A DNA stretch of 64,000 bases from Bordetella pertussis 18323 (GCF_000306945.1 NC_018518.1:1054001-1118000); one strand, 5' to 3'; positions 1-9,288 are shown, counted from the first letter of the stretch. Numbers and translations are program-made. Notes: generated by a model from the letters alone, not told the origin.

Positions 1-40
1 CCGCAACCAGTGTCTTCAAGGTCACCGATCGTCCATTCAT
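1..40 (-). CDS. 5' end of an unidentified gene, truncated by the window edge
   Basis: Only the first 13 codons are visible on the minus strand, reading MNGRSVTLKTLVA. The ATG is at 38-40 and is preceded by a good purine-rich ribosome binding site (GAGGAG, 10-15 bases upstream). It lies about 70 bases downstream of the fadB-like stop in the same direction, so it is probably the next gene of the beta-oxidation operon. Too little is present to name a product. Confidence 0.55.
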   Translation of the reverse strand, partial: MNGRSVTLKTLVA

Positions 41-111
41 GGGTTCTGTCTCCTCGCGTTGTGACGTGACTGCCTTGCTTGGGGACGGCTTTCCGCTCTT
101 GGTTCGCCGTG

Positions 112-2055
112 CTAAGGCCGCTGGACGGCTTCTCGTTGACTTGCGTATTGCAGCGGGCCGCCCGTGTAGGGGGCAAAGCCCGTGCCGAAAATCGCGCCAG
201 CGTCGGCCAGGTCCGCATCGGCCACCACGCCGGCGGCGACGCACTCGCGGGCGCTGTCGATCAGGGGCTGGAGCAGGCGGTTGACCAGCCCTGGCGGTAC
301 GCCGCGCGCGGCCGGCTTGACCACCTTGCCGTCGCGCCAGGCATAAAAGCCGCGGCCGCTCTTGCGGCCCAGTTCCTTGCGCGCCAGGCGTTCGGCCAGG
401 CAGCGCGGCGGCGCTTGCTCGCCGGTGAGCTGGGCGCCGGCGGCCGCCGCGATGTCCAGCCCGACGGTGTCGGCCAGTTCGAGCGGCCCCATCGGCATGC
501 CGAAGGCGGCCATGGCGGCGTCGATGGCCGCCGGCGCCATGCCCTCGTCGACGCAGCGCATCGCTTCCAGCATGTAGGGCGCCAGCACTGCATTGACCAG
601 GAAACCCGGCGCGTCGCGCACGGGCAGCGGCAGCTTGCCGATGCGGCCGACGAAGGCGCAGGCCCGCGCCAGCGCGCGCGGATCGCCGTCGGCGGCGAGC
701 ACGACTTCGACCAGCGGCATGCGCGCCACCGGGTTGAAGAAATGGATGCCGACCAGCCGCTGCGGCTGGTCGAGGACCTGGGCCAGCCCGGCCAGCGACA
801 GGCTGGAGGTATTGGTGGCCAGCAGGGCGCCCGGTTTCAGGCGCGGTTCGAGCTGGCGGTAGAGGGCCTGCTTGGCCTGGGCGTTCTCGCTGATGGCCTC
901 GATGACCAGGTCGGCTTGCGCCACGCCATCGCCCTGGGGGTCGGGAACCAGGCGGTCGAAGGCGGCGCGCGCGGCGCGCCGGTCCTTCAGCTTGCGGGCG
1001 AAGAAGGCGCCGGCGCGCGCCAGCGCCGGCGCGATGCGTGCCATGTCCTGGTCCTGCAGCGTGACGGTCAACCCGCGGTAGGCGCACCAGGCGGCGATAT
1101 CGCCGCCCATGACGCCGGCGCCCACCACGTGCACGCGCCGCACGGGCGCGTCGACGGCGGCCTTGCCGTAGCCCTTGAGCCGTTCCTGCAGGCGGAACAC
1201 GCGCAGCAGCTGGCGCGCCGTGTCCGAAGCGAGGATGCCGTCTATCAGGTCGGGCGCATGCAGGGCATTGCCGCCGTGGCGGGCCCAGATGTCGATGATG
1301 GCGCGCGGAGCGGGGTAGTGGCCCTGCGGATCCTTGGCGGCCACGCCCTGGCGCGCGCGGCGCGCCGCCAGCGCCTTGAGCGGCCAGCGGTTTAGCCAGG
1401 CCGGCAGGCCGCGCGCGCGGCGCGGCGCTCGGCCCGACAGCACGGTGGCGCGGGCGGCGGCCTGCAGCAGCCGCGGCGGCACGCGCGCGTCGACCAGGCC
1501 CAGCGTCGCGGCGCGGCGCGCGTCGACCCGGCGTCCGGTCAGCATCATGTCCAGCGCGGCCGGCGCGCCGATCAGCGCCGGCAGGCGCCGCATGCCGCCC
1601 CAGCCGGGGAAAATGCCCAGCATGGCTTCCGGCAGCCCCAGCGCGGTGTCGGCGTCGTCGGCGGCGATGCGGTAGCGGCAGGCCAGCGCCAGTTCCAGGC
1701 CGCCGCCCAGGCAGTGGCCGCGTATCAGCGCCAGCGTGGGGTACGGCGTCGCCGCCAGCCGGTTGAACAGCTGCCAGCCGCGCGCGACCAGTTCGCGCGC
1801 CTGCTGCGGCGTCTGCAGCGCGCCGAATTCGTTGATGTCGGCGCCGACGATGAAGCCGTTCTCCTTGCCCGAGAGAATGACCAGCCCCTTGGGCGGCTGG
1901 GCCTGCAGGGCGTCGAGCACCGCGGCGAGTTCGGCCATGACCTCGGCCGACAGCGAGTTTGCGGCGGCGTCGGCGCGCGCCAGCGCCAGCCATGCCAGGC
2001 CGTCGGCTTCACGGTGCAGGCGCCAGTGGGTGTAGGCCAGGTCGGGCGTGTTCAT
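112..2055 (-). CDS. FadB-like enoyl-CoA hydratase / 3-hydroxyacyl-CoA dehydrogenase
   Basis: 647-aa bifunctional beta-oxidation enzyme that hydrates enoyl-CoA and oxidises 3-hydroxyacyl-CoA with NAD. The N-terminal crotonase domain (about 10-190) has the oxyanion-hole segment GGGLELALA near 117 and GLPEAMLGIFPG near 140, so both catalytic glutamates of the FadB type are present. The Rossmann motif GAGVMGG is near 312, HFFNPVARMP follows, and the C-terminal 3HCDH domain ends in GTGFAPYTGGP. At 647 aa it is shorter than E. coli FadB (about 729). The start is ATG 2055, which overlaps the stop of the thiolase gene (ATGA), implying translational coupling. An open frame continues upstream across the thiolase gene but is only a shadow. 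FadB paralogues are common, so the exact substrate range is not assignable. Confidence 0.9.
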   Translation of the reverse strand: MNTPDLAYTHWRLHREADGLAWLALARADAAANSLSAEVMAELAAVLDALQAQPPKGLVILSGKENGFIVGADINEFGALQTPQQARELVARGWQLFNRLAATPYPTLALIRGHCLGGGLELALACRYRIAADDADTALGLPEAMLGIFPGWGGMRRLPALIGAPAALDMMLTGRRVDARRAATLGLVDARVPPRLLQAAARATVLSGRAPRRARGLPAWLNRWPLKALAARRARQGVAAKDPQGHYPAPRAIIDIWARHGGNALHAPDLIDGILASDTARQLLRVFRLQERLKGYGKAAVDAPVRRVHVVGAGVMGGDIAAWCAYRGLTVTLQDQDMARIAPALARAGAFFARKLKDRRAARAAFDRLVPDPQGDGVAQADLVIEAISENAQAKQALYRQLEPRLKPGALLATNTSSLSLAGLAQVLDQPQRLVGIHFFNPVARMPLVEVVLAADGDPRALARACAFVGRIGKLPLPVRDAPGFLVNAVLAPYMLEAMRCVDEGMAPAAIDAAMAAFGMPMGPLELADTVGLDIAAAAGAQLTGEQAPPRCLAERLARKELGRKSGRGFYAWRDGKVVKPAARGVPPGLVNRLLQPLIDSARECVAAGVVADADLADAGAIFGTGFAPYTGGPLQYASQREAVQRP

Positions 2056-3344
2056 GCGCGCTCCTCGAGGTTTTCGACCAGCATGGCCCCGCCCTGGCCG
2101 CCGCCGATGCAGATGGCGGCCATGCCGTGGCGCATGCCGCGCGCCTTCAGGGCCTGCAGCAGGTGCAGCACGATGCGCGCGCCCGAGGCGCCCACCGGAT
2201 GGCCCAGCGCGATGGCGCCGCCGTCCACGTTCAGGCGGTCCTGGTCCAGGCGGCCCCAGGCTCCGGTGCCGAAGTGTTCGCGGCAATAGGCCTCGTCGTC
2301 CCAGGCCGCCAGGCAGGCCAGCACCTGCGCGGCGAAGGCTTCGTTGATTTCCCACAGGTCCAGGTCGTGCAGGCCCAGGCCATGCCGCTGCATGATGGGC
2401 GTGGCCGCGTGCACCGGCCCCAGGCCCATCTGGGCCGGATCCAGGCCGGCCCACTGGCTGTCGAGGATGCGCCCCAGCGGGCGCAGCCCCCATTTGCGGA
2501 CCGCGGCCTCCGAGGCCAGCAGCAGCATGGCCGCGCCGTCGGTGACCTGCGAGCTGTTGCCGGCCGTGATGTTGCCCCACGGCTTGTCGAACGCCGGGCG
2601 CAGGCGCGCCAGGCGTTGCGGGGTGGAGTCGTCGCGCACGCCATCGTCGTCGGGGTAGACGGCGCCGCGCGTATCGGCCAGCGGCACGATCTCGCCCAGC
2701 CGGCCGGCTTCGCGCGCGGTCAGCACGCGCAGATGGCTGCGCGCCGCGTAGGCGTCCATGGCGGCGCGGTCGATGCCGAAGCGGGTGGCCAGGTTCTCGG
2801 CCGTCTGTCCCATCGACAGGCCCACCACCGGATCGGTCAGGCCCTTGAGCAGGCCGATGACCGGCGCCAGGTAGCGCAGGCGCAGCGCGCCGAGCGCGCG
2901 CAGCCGGGCGCCCAGGCCGCGCGCGCCATACCAGCGCGCCAGCCACTTGACCATGTCGTCGGAGAACAGCAGCGGCGCGCGCGACAGCGCGTCGGTGCCG
3001 CCGGCCAGCACCAGGCTGCTGCGGCCCAGCTGCAGATTGGCGATGGCCGAATCGAGGGCCTGCATGCCGGAGGCGCAATTGCGCATCACCGTCCAGCCGG
3101 GCACGCGGTTGCCGCAGCCCAGCCGCAGGGCGATGACGCGGCCGATATTGACTTCGTCGGGGGAGGGCGCCGCGCAGCCGACGATGACTTCGTCCAGGTC
3201 GGTGGGGGCGAAAGGCTGGCGCAGTAGCAGGGCGCGGCCGGCCTGCACGGCCAGGTCGGCGGCCGAGAACGGTCCGGGGCCGTTGCGCGCCTTCAGGAAG
3301 GGGCTGCGCGTGCCGTCGACGATGTATACCGGTTGAAAACGCAT
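2052..3344 (-). CDS. FadA-like acetyl-CoA acyltransferase (thiolase)
   Basis: 430-aa thiolase that cleaves 3-ketoacyl-CoA to acetyl-CoA and a shortened acyl-CoA. The nucleophilic Cys lies in NCASGMQAL (Cys90). The C-terminal active-site motifs GHPVGASGAR and CIGGGQGGAM (His and second Cys) are intact, so all catalytic residues are present. The ribosome binding site AAGGAG lies 8-10 bases before ATG 3344 and overlaps the end of fadE. The stop overlaps the fadB start. Position between fadE and fadB supports a complete fatty-acid degradation module. The length is typical of FadI/FadA-type thiolases. Confidence 0.92.
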   Translation of the reverse strand: MRFQPVYIVDGTRSPFLKARNGPGPFSAADLAVQAGRALLLRQPFAPTDLDEVIVGCAAPSPDEVNIGRVIALRLGCGNRVPGWTVMRNCASGMQALDSAIANLQLGRSSLVLAGGTDALSRAPLLFSDDMVKWLARWYGARGLGARLRALGALRLRYLAPVIGLLKGLTDPVVGLSMGQTAENLATRFGIDRAAMDAYAARSHLRVLTAREAGRLGEIVPLADTRGAVYPDDDGVRDDSTPQRLARLRPAFDKPWGNITAGNSSQVTDGAAMLLLASEAAVRKWGLRPLGRILDSQWAGLDPAQMGLGPVHAATPIMQRHGLGLHDLDLWEINEAFAAQVLACLAAWDDEAYCREHFGTGAWGRLDQDRLNVDGGAIALGHPVGASGARIVLHLLQALKARGMRHGMAAICIGGGQGGAMLVENLEERA

Positions 3345-3356
3345 GCCTGTCGCTCC

Positions 3357-5705
3357 TTATGCCGCCTGGCGTCGCGCCGCCGGCCTGAGTGCGCCGGTAA
3401 TGCCGTAATCGAAGGGAAAATCGTCCACGCCGATGACGCGGTCGCGCAAGCGGTTGCGTCGTTCGATGAGGCGATAATCGTCCTCGTCGAGCACGCCGGC
3501 GGCGTGGGCGGCCTGGGCGATGTCGCGCACATTGGCGCGCGGATCGCCCTCGAGGTCGCCGGATTTCTCGGCGGCGCGGATGCGCGCCTCGAGGGGTTCG
3601 GCCGCGATCGCCGCCGCCAGGGCCTGTTCCAGCGCGCCCACCGGCTCGTTCTCATTGGCGGGGATGAAGCAGCTGGCGGTCAGGCGGTCGCGCGCCGCGC
3701 CGGGGGCGATCAGCAACTGCGCCACCGCCTGGCCCAGCCTGTCGTCCGGCTCGGCCTGGGGATGTCCCCATGGGAAGATGATACGTCGCATCGTCCAGGC
3801 CACCAACCGGTTGGGCAGATTGTCCAGCACGCCTTCGAAGGCCTGCTGCAGCCGGTACAGCGCGTCGCGCACGGCCCAATGCGCCAGGGGCTCGTCCTCG
3901 GCCTGGCGGCCGTCGTCCTCGAAACGCTTGAGCGCCGCGCTGGCCAGGTACATCTGCGCCAGGATGTCGCCCAGCCGCGCCGACAGCCGCTCGCGCCGCT
4001 TCAGGCTGCCGCCCAGCGCCAGCATGCAGGCGTCGGCCAGCAGCGCGAAGGCGCTGCTGTAGCGCGACAGCGCGCGATAGTAGGCGTGCATCGAAGGCGC
4101 CGCCGCGCGCGGGGCGCGGCCCAGCCGCGCGCCGCTCAGCGCGCCGCCCAGCGCCCGCAGCGCGTTGCCGGCCACGTGGCGGGCATGGCCCCACAGCGCG
4201 CGGTCGAATTCGCGCAGGCCGCGCGCGGCGTCGGGGTCCTGCGCCGCGCGCATTTCGGCCAGCACGTAGGGATGGCAGCGGATCGCGCCCTGGCCGAAGA
4301 TGATCAGGCTGCGCGTGAGAATGTTGGCGCCTTCCACCGTGATGCCGATCGGCAGTTGCTGGTAGGCGCGGCCCAGGAAGTTCGACGGACCCAGGCAGAT
4401 GCCCTTGCCGCCGATGATATCCATGCCGTCGTTGACCACCTGGCGGGCGCGTTCGGTGACGTGGTATTTGACGATGGCCGATGCCACGGCGGGCTTTTCG
4501 CCCAGGTCCACGGCGCCGGCCGTCATGACGCGCGCCGCGTCCATCAGGTAGGAGTGGCCGCCGATGCGCGCCAGCGCCTCCTCCACGCCTTCGAATCTGC
4601 CCACCGGCATGCGGAACTGGCTGCGCACCCGCGCATAGGCGCCCACGGCGCGCGCGGTCAGCTGGGCCATGCCTGCGTTGGACGACGGCAGCGAGATCGA
4701 GCGGCCCGCCGCCAGGCATTCCATCAGCATGCGCCAGCCCTGGCCGGCCATGGCCGGCCCGCCGATGATGAATTCCAGCGGCATGAATACGTCCGTGCCG
4801 CGGGTGGGGCCGTTCATGAACATCGCGTTGAGCGGAAAATGGCGCCGGCCGGTGTCGACGCCGGGATGATCGTGCGGCACCAGTGCGCAGGTGATGCCGA
4901 GATCCTTGCGCCCGCCCAGCAGGCCGTCCGGGTCGTACAGGCGAAACGCCAGCCCCAGCAGCGTGCAGACGGGCGCCAGCGTGATGTAGCGCTTGTCCCA
5001 GGTGACGCGCATGCCCAGGACTTCCTGGCCTTGCCACTGGCCCTTGCAGACCGTGCCGTGGTCGGGAATGGCGGCCGCGTCCGAGCCGGCCCACGGGCTG
5101 GTGAGCGCGAAGGCCGGTATTTCCTCGCCGCGCGCCAGGCGCGGCAGGTAGTGGCGCTTCTGCGCCTCGGTGCCGTAGTGCAGCAACAGTTCGGCCGGCC
5201 CTAGCGAGTTGGGCACCATGACCGACACCGCCAGCGCCGACGAGCGCGTCGACAGCTTGGTGACGATCGCCGAATGCGCATGGGCGCAGAAGCCCAGGCC
5301 GCCGTATTCCTTCGGAATGATCATGCCCAGGAAACCCTGTTCCCTGATGTAGGCCCATACCTGCGGCGGCAGATCGAAACGCTCGTGGGTGATCTGCCAG
5401 TCATCGACCAGGCGGCACGCCTGTTCGGTCTCGTGGTCGAGAAAGCGCTGTTCGGCCGCGCTCAGGACCGGACGCGGACAGTCCAGCAGCTTGCGCCAAT
5501 CCGGGCGGCCGCCGAACAATTCGCCTTCCCACCACACGGTGCCGGCCTCCAGGGCCTCGCGTTCCGTGTCGGACATGGCGGGCAGCACCTTGCGGTAGGC
5601 CGCCAGGATGGGGCGGCTCAGCAGGGCGCGCCGCAGCGGTCCGATGCCCAGCAGCGCCGCGGCCAGCAGCGCCGCGCCCGACAACACGACCAGTACAGCG
5701 TTCAT
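3357..5705 (-). CDS. FadE-like acyl-CoA dehydrogenase
   Basis: 782-aa flavoprotein of the long FadE type (E. coli FadE is 814 aa), catalysing the first, FAD-dependent step of beta-oxidation. The N-terminal 30 residues are hydrophobic (VLVVLSGAALLAAALLGIG) and probably anchor it to the inner membrane. The central part carries acyl-CoA dehydrogenase features, including GGLGFCAHAHS, FALTSPWAGSDAA and the segment QVVNDGMDIIGGKGIC. The long C-terminal extension matches the DUF1974 region found in FadE. The ribosome binding site GGAG precedes ATG 5705. It is the first structural gene of the operon, downstream of a TetR-type regulator read in the same direction. Confidence 0.93.
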   Translation of the reverse strand: MNAVLVVLSGAALLAAALLGIGPLRRALLSRPILAAYRKVLPAMSDTEREALEAGTVWWEGELFGGRPDWRKLLDCPRPVLSAAEQRFLDHETEQACRLVDDWQITHERFDLPPQVWAYIREQGFLGMIIPKEYGGLGFCAHAHSAIVTKLSTRSSALAVSVMVPNSLGPAELLLHYGTEAQKRHYLPRLARGEEIPAFALTSPWAGSDAAAIPDHGTVCKGQWQGQEVLGMRVTWDKRYITLAPVCTLLGLAFRLYDPDGLLGGRKDLGITCALVPHDHPGVDTGRRHFPLNAMFMNGPTRGTDVFMPLEFIIGGPAMAGQGWRMLMECLAAGRSISLPSSNAGMAQLTARAVGAYARVRSQFRMPVGRFEGVEEALARIGGHSYLMDAARVMTAGAVDLGEKPAVASAIVKYHVTERARQVVNDGMDIIGGKGICLGPSNFLGRAYQQLPIGITVEGANILTRSLIIFGQGAIRCHPYVLAEMRAAQDPDAARGLREFDRALWGHARHVAGNALRALGGALSGARLGRAPRAAAPSMHAYYRALSRYSSAFALLADACMLALGGSLKRRERLSARLGDILAQMYLASAALKRFEDDGRQAEDEPLAHWAVRDALYRLQQAFEGVLDNLPNRLVAWTMRRIIFPWGHPQAEPDDRLGQAVAQLLIAPGAARDRLTASCFIPANENEPVGALEQALAAAIAAEPLEARIRAAEKSGDLEGDPRANVRDIAQAAHAAGVLDEDDYRLIERRNRLRDRVIGVDDFPFDYGITGALRPAARRQAA

Positions 5706-5730
5706 GCTCCAGCCTCCGCAAGAAATGGGC

Positions 5731-6396
5731 CTAAGGCAATTCGGGCAGGGGCGCCCGCAGCCCGCCCAGCAGGAAGCTGAGCAGGCGGGGCAGCAGCCAA
5801 TGCGGGTTGTCGGGCGGTTCGGCCTGGTCGAATGTCCAGCCGGTCACGAAACGCAGGGTGTCGGTGCCCATGATGGCGTACGAGGTGGCGCCCAGCATGA
5901 ACTGGAAGCGCCACATGATTTCGGCGCGCGGCACGCCCGGCAGCGCTGCGAACAGCGCGTTCTTGTAGCGCTCCATGACGTCGGCGTACTCCTCGGCGAA
6001 CAGCGTCCGGATGAAGCCGCTGGGGTCGGTCATGGTGCGTTCGAGCAGGGGCAGGAAGGACTTGCCCGCGTGGTCGGGGCTGGCGGCCAGGCGCAGCAGG
6101 GTGCCGAAGAAGGCATCGACGATCTGCGACGGCTTGAGCGGGGCGCCGCCGGCGGCGGCCTCGAGTTCGTCGAGCAGGCGCAGGCGTTCGCGGTTGACCT
6201 CCTCCAGCCTGCGCTTGAGCACGGCCTGGACCAGCGCCTCCTTGGAGCCGAAGTGGTAATTGACCGCCGCCAGGTTGACGCCTGCCGCGCTGGTGATCTG
6301 CCGCATCGACGTGCCGTCGTGGCCTTGTTGCGCGAACAGCTGCTCGGCGGTTTCGAGAATGATCTCGCGCGTGGAAGTGGATTTCAGTTCGTTCAT
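5731..6396 (-). CDS. TetR-family transcriptional regulator of the fad operon
   Basis: 221-aa TetR-type repressor. The N-terminal helix-turn-helix is clear (TREIILETAEQLFAQQG, then SMRQITSAAGVNLAAVNYHF, residues about 10-50), and a variable all-helical ligand domain follows. An in-frame ATG also exists at 6411, but it lacks a Shine-Dalgarno sequence and falls inside an imperfect palindrome. ATG 6396, preceded by AGGG, is preferred. It sits 25 bases upstream of fadE in the same direction, so it probably represses itself and the fad genes and is released by acyl-CoA. The ligand is inference from context. Confidence 0.88.
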   Translation of the reverse strand: MNELKSTSTREIILETAEQLFAQQGHDGTSMRQITSAAGVNLAAVNYHFGSKEALVQAVLKRRLEEVNRERLRLLDELEAAAGGAPLKPSQIVDAFFGTLLRLAASPDHAGKSFLPLLERTMTDPSGFIRTLFAEEYADVMERYKNALFAALPGVPRAEIMWRFQFMLGATSYAIMGTDTLRFVTGWTFDQAEPPDNPHWLLPRLLSFLLGGLRAPLPELP

Positions 6397-6408
6397 GGCG
6401 CCCTGATT

Positions 6409-6422
6409 CATACGTTCGTTTG
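6409..6422. promoter_or_regulatory. candidate TetR operator
   Basis: Imperfect palindrome CATACGTTCGTTTG (symmetry CAWACG-WW-CGTWTG) just upstream of the chosen TetR start. The position fits autoregulation of a TetR repressor. No binding data are visible; this is inferred from symmetry and location. Confidence 0.4.
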
Positions 6423-7584
6423 AATTGATTATAGGGAGCGGAACGCGGCAAAAGGCCTAGAGGCTATCCCGGATAGGGTAGACCCTAGGAATGGCCATGG
6501 ACGAGGGAAGGGGCGGGCGCGGCTGATGCCGGCGGCAGTAGCCGGAAATAATATTTTTGCAACGCAACATCGGTATGAGGCAAATACTGTTTCAACCCTC
6601 TATTTATGAGACCCCTGTCTCTCGCGGCGCGGAATTGTTTTGTAATTATTTTGTATACAAGGATCGGAAACCCATATCGTCGACCTGGCCGGCGTACACC
6701 ATTTTATTATCTCGCCCAGCGCGCCGCGCCACCCCGGAAAGCCAGGCTGCGCCTGGGGCAGATGCACCGGCCTGGCCAGGAAGGACACCGGTTGTATACC
6801 AAGGCGGTAGTCCGCGCGACGAAAAAGAACGGATTTATTTTCTGCAACCGGGAAGTCATTTTTATATCCGAGGCAATAATCATGGCGCGCATTTCCGGTA
6901 AATCGGAAGGCCGTGGCGACAGGAGAAACGGCCGGTAAATTCGGCACACGAGGTGTGTCCGGACCACGCCGGCCGGCGGCCGCGGGCGCCGAGTTCGCCA
7001 AGGGGATTCCCTCGCCAGCAGGGGGTTGGCGGGCCGTGCCGGCCGGCCGGCGTAATGCCTGGAATACTGCCTGGAGGGCTACGGTTTTTTTATAACAAAG
7101 TTATTTGCCTGATCTGGCTTGAATAAGCGCATGATATCTTTTGGCGAGTACGGAAATATATTTCTTATTATTTCTGCGGATTGCGCTGTTTCTCTCCCGC
7201 CAAGACGGGCCGTGCGCGGGCCCATGACCCATAAAGGGAATAGAATCGTTGCTCCATGCGGCTTTCCAGGCGGTGTGGAGGCTTTCTTCGAGATGTGGAA
7301 AGGATGGGATGAGGGCTGCGATCAGGGTCGACCCTAGTGTTTAGTTCTTCCGGACGACATGGTTTTTCTGGGATTAATTCGGCGTAAGCCTGCTTGCTTT
7401 TACCAAATCCGACAAATATTATGATTTCATGCCATTTGCCGAATGGCTGGCGGAAGTAAGCCGGTTGAAGTAGAGAGTGTGCATCATTGGTGCGATGCAA
7501 TATTCGGGGTCGGCGGCAGATGGCAGGGCAGCCTTCAGTGCAGCGAAGGTTCCGTTCATGTGGAAGAACAAGAGTGAGGAAACC
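6423..7584. other. long intergenic region with AT-rich regulatory-looking segments
   Basis: About 1.16 kb between the TetR gene and the first LuxR-type gene with no convincing coding sequence; the short open frames lack family features and ribosome binding sites. It is less GC-rich than its neighbours. Visible symmetric elements are CTATCC-C-GGATAG (6464-6476), TTGTATACAA (6651-6660), ATAAC-AAA-GTTAT (7092-7104) and GAAATATATTTC (7153-7164). The last overlaps TTTCTTA at 7161, which resembles the BvgA half-site heptad TTTC(C/T)TA. It is probably a large promoter region or a remnant of lost genes. Confidence 0.5.
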
Positions 7585-8322
7585 ATGGCCAAAATGGTAC
7601 TCATTGAAGCGCACCCACTGTTGCGACTCGGTCTTTGGCAAATCCTGAGCGAGCTCGACGACATTTGGGAAATACAGGGAATGGGGGTGGCGGATCTGTC
7701 CAAGGCGGACGCCACGCAGTCGGAGGCCGACTTGCTGATATACGGCCTGCCAACCGACCCGGACCTGGCAGTGGGTGCGCTGAGTGAAATCCAGAGTGTG
7801 CTGTCGCCCAAGCGGATCCTGTTGCTGAGCGACACCATGCCTTTGCCGATTCCAATGCAGGCGCTGCCGGTCAATGCGGTCTGCGGCTGCCTGCCCAAAA
7901 CCGCGCCGGTGGAGGTGCTTGAAGCGGCCATCCGCCTGGTGATGGCGGGCGGCCAGTGCTTCCCCGGCGAGCAGGCCCTGCAGCCTGCCATCGCGGCGGG
8001 CTATCCCTCGGCCATGCGCGTCACCAATGACGGCGTCAAACCCACCATGCCGATCTCGACCGGCGCCCAGTTGCTGCAGATCACGCCGCGCCAGTACGAG
8101 GTGCTGGTGCTGCTGGCGCGAGGCTACCCGATCAAGACAGTCAGCCGCATGCTCAATATTTCCGTGGCGACCGCCAAGACCCATGCATGCACGCTGTATC
8201 AGCGCCTGCATGTGAAGAACAAGGGCGAGGCGGTCTATACGGCGTTGCAGCGCGGGGCGACGCTGGAGTGGGCCGAGGCCGGCGCGCGCGAAGTCGAGCG
8301 ACCGACCTATGTCTGCCGCTAG
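7585..8322 (+). CDS. LuxR-type response-regulator-like protein lacking the phospho-acceptor Asp
   Basis: 245-aa regulator with an N-terminal receiver-like domain (about 3-125) and a C-terminal LuxR/FixJ helix-turn-helix (TPRQYEVLVLLARGYPIKTV, then ISVATAKTHACTLYQRL). The layout matches BvgA/EvgA-type regulators, including the linker phrase LVMAGGQCFP. At the position of BvgA Asp54 the protein has Gly54 (DLLIYGLP), and the acidic pair is reduced to Glu-Ala (LIEAHP). Phosphotransfer is therefore unlikely. The start is ATG 7585, preceded by GTGAGGA; the frame is open further upstream without a better signal. A paralogue with the same substitution follows at 8632. No sensor kinase is adjacent. 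Confidence 0.85.
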   Translation: MAKMVLIEAHPLLRLGLWQILSELDDIWEIQGMGVADLSKADATQSEADLLIYGLPTDPDLAVGALSEIQSVLSPKRILLLSDTMPLPIPMQALPVNAVCGCLPKTAPVEVLEAAIRLVMAGGQCFPGEQALQPAIAAGYPSAMRVTNDGVKPTMPISTGAQLLQITPRQYEVLVLLARGYPIKTVSRMLNISVATAKTHACTLYQRLHVKNKGEAVYTALQRGATLEWAEAGAREVERPTYVCR

Positions 8323-8631
8323 GGTAGGCGCGCCGGCCGCCGTCACGCGAGTGGCTGTCGACCGGTAGCCATCCTCCCGGCCAAAAGATAGGGCTCATTC
8401 ATTCTCCTGAAGGAGAGGCATGCATGGTTGCCGCTGATAGCATGAATCTCATCTGCATACACACGCCTGCGTGGCCCCGGCAGCGGGGTGCCACGCGTGG
8501 CGCGGGTGACAGATGGAGATTCCCGCGCAAGCGCCCGCAGGCCGTCGGCCTCGACCATGCATACGTCGTATCGCAGGTGCGCATGGGCATGCGCGGGTCC
8601 AACCCGGACTCGCCGCTAAAGGCCCGTGCGC
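8323..8631. other. 309-bp spacer between the two regulator genes
   Basis: No supported gene. It contains the palindrome TCTCCT-GA-AGGAGA at 8403-8416, whose right arm looks like a strong ribosome binding site ahead of ATG 8424. The frame opened there runs on as an out-of-frame shadow of the next gene and shows no domain, so it is not called. The spacer probably holds the promoter of the second regulator. Confidence 0.45.
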
Positions 8632-9288
8632 ATGACGACCGTTCTCATCGAAGACTATGCGTTGTTGCGAATCGCCATCCAGCACGTGCTGGAGCATGGG
8701 CGCGGCGCCGGACAGGTACGGGCGCTCGCGTCCGCCGAACTGGAGGCCGTGGCGAGCAGCGTCGAGCGGCCGCCGGAACTGGCGATCCTGGGCTGTTCGG
8801 GCGTGAGCGAGCACGACCAGCTGATGCTCACGCGCGTTATCGCGACGCTGGCGCCGCGCAACATGCTGCTGCTGTACCTCGAACTCGATCTGGCGGTGCT
8901 CACGGCGGCCGCGCGCGCCGGCGTGGCGGGCTATGTGGCCAAGTCGCTCAGCCCCGACGCGCTGGGCGCGGCGATCAGCCTGGTGATGGCCGGCGGCCAA
9001 TGCTACCCGCTGCCGGTGCAGGCCAGCGCGACGCCGGTGCGCGGCGCCATGCAGCTGACCCAGCGGCAGGAACAGATACTGCGCTTGATGGTGCAAGGCA
9101 AGACCATGCGCGAGATCAGCCGCGAGGTCGGCACGTCCGTGGCCACCGTCAAGAGCCATGCGCGCACGCTGTACTGGAAGCTGAACGCGCGCAACCAGGC
9201 CGCGGCCGCCTATGCCGCCGTCAGCCTGGGGCTGGTGCCAGGCCTGCGCGAGGACAAGGATACCGGCCCGGCGGATCCGCCGGCGTAG
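8632..9288 (+). CDS. second LuxR-type response-regulator-like protein lacking the phospho-acceptor Asp
   Basis: 218-aa paralogue of the preceding regulator, with a receiver-like fold (1-125) and a LuxR helix-turn-helix (LTQRQEQILRLMVQGKTMRE, then TSVATVKSHARTLYWKL). The acidic pair is Glu-Asp (LIEDYALLR) and the conserved Lys is kept (GYVAKSLSPDAL). The phospho-acceptor position is again Gly54 (PELAILGCSG). ATG 8632 is chosen because MTTVLIED aligns with receiver N-termini; GTG 8626 in the same frame is possible. It lies 101 bases upstream of the phosphomannomutase-like gene in the same direction and may be co-transcribed with it. Confidence 0.85.
   Translation: MTTVLIEDYALLRIAIQHVLEHGRGAGQVRALASAELEAVASSVERPPELAILGCSGVSEHDQLMLTRVIATLAPRNMLLLYLELDLAVLTAAARAGVAGYVAKSLSPDALGAAISLVMAGGQCYPLPVQASATPVRGAMQLTQRQEQILRLMVQGKTMREISREVGTSVATVKSHARTLYWKLNARNQAAAAYAAVSLGLVPGLREDKDTGPADPPA

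Noticed and set aside
2056..3078. upstream extension of the fadB-like frame to 988 codons
   Set aside because: The extension overlaps the thiolase gene completely in another frame; crotonase homology begins only at ATG 2055.
6557..6901. 114-codon open frame in the long intergenic region
   Set aside because: No ribosome binding site, no domain, composition not typical of coding DNA; overlapping frames on both strands are similarly open.
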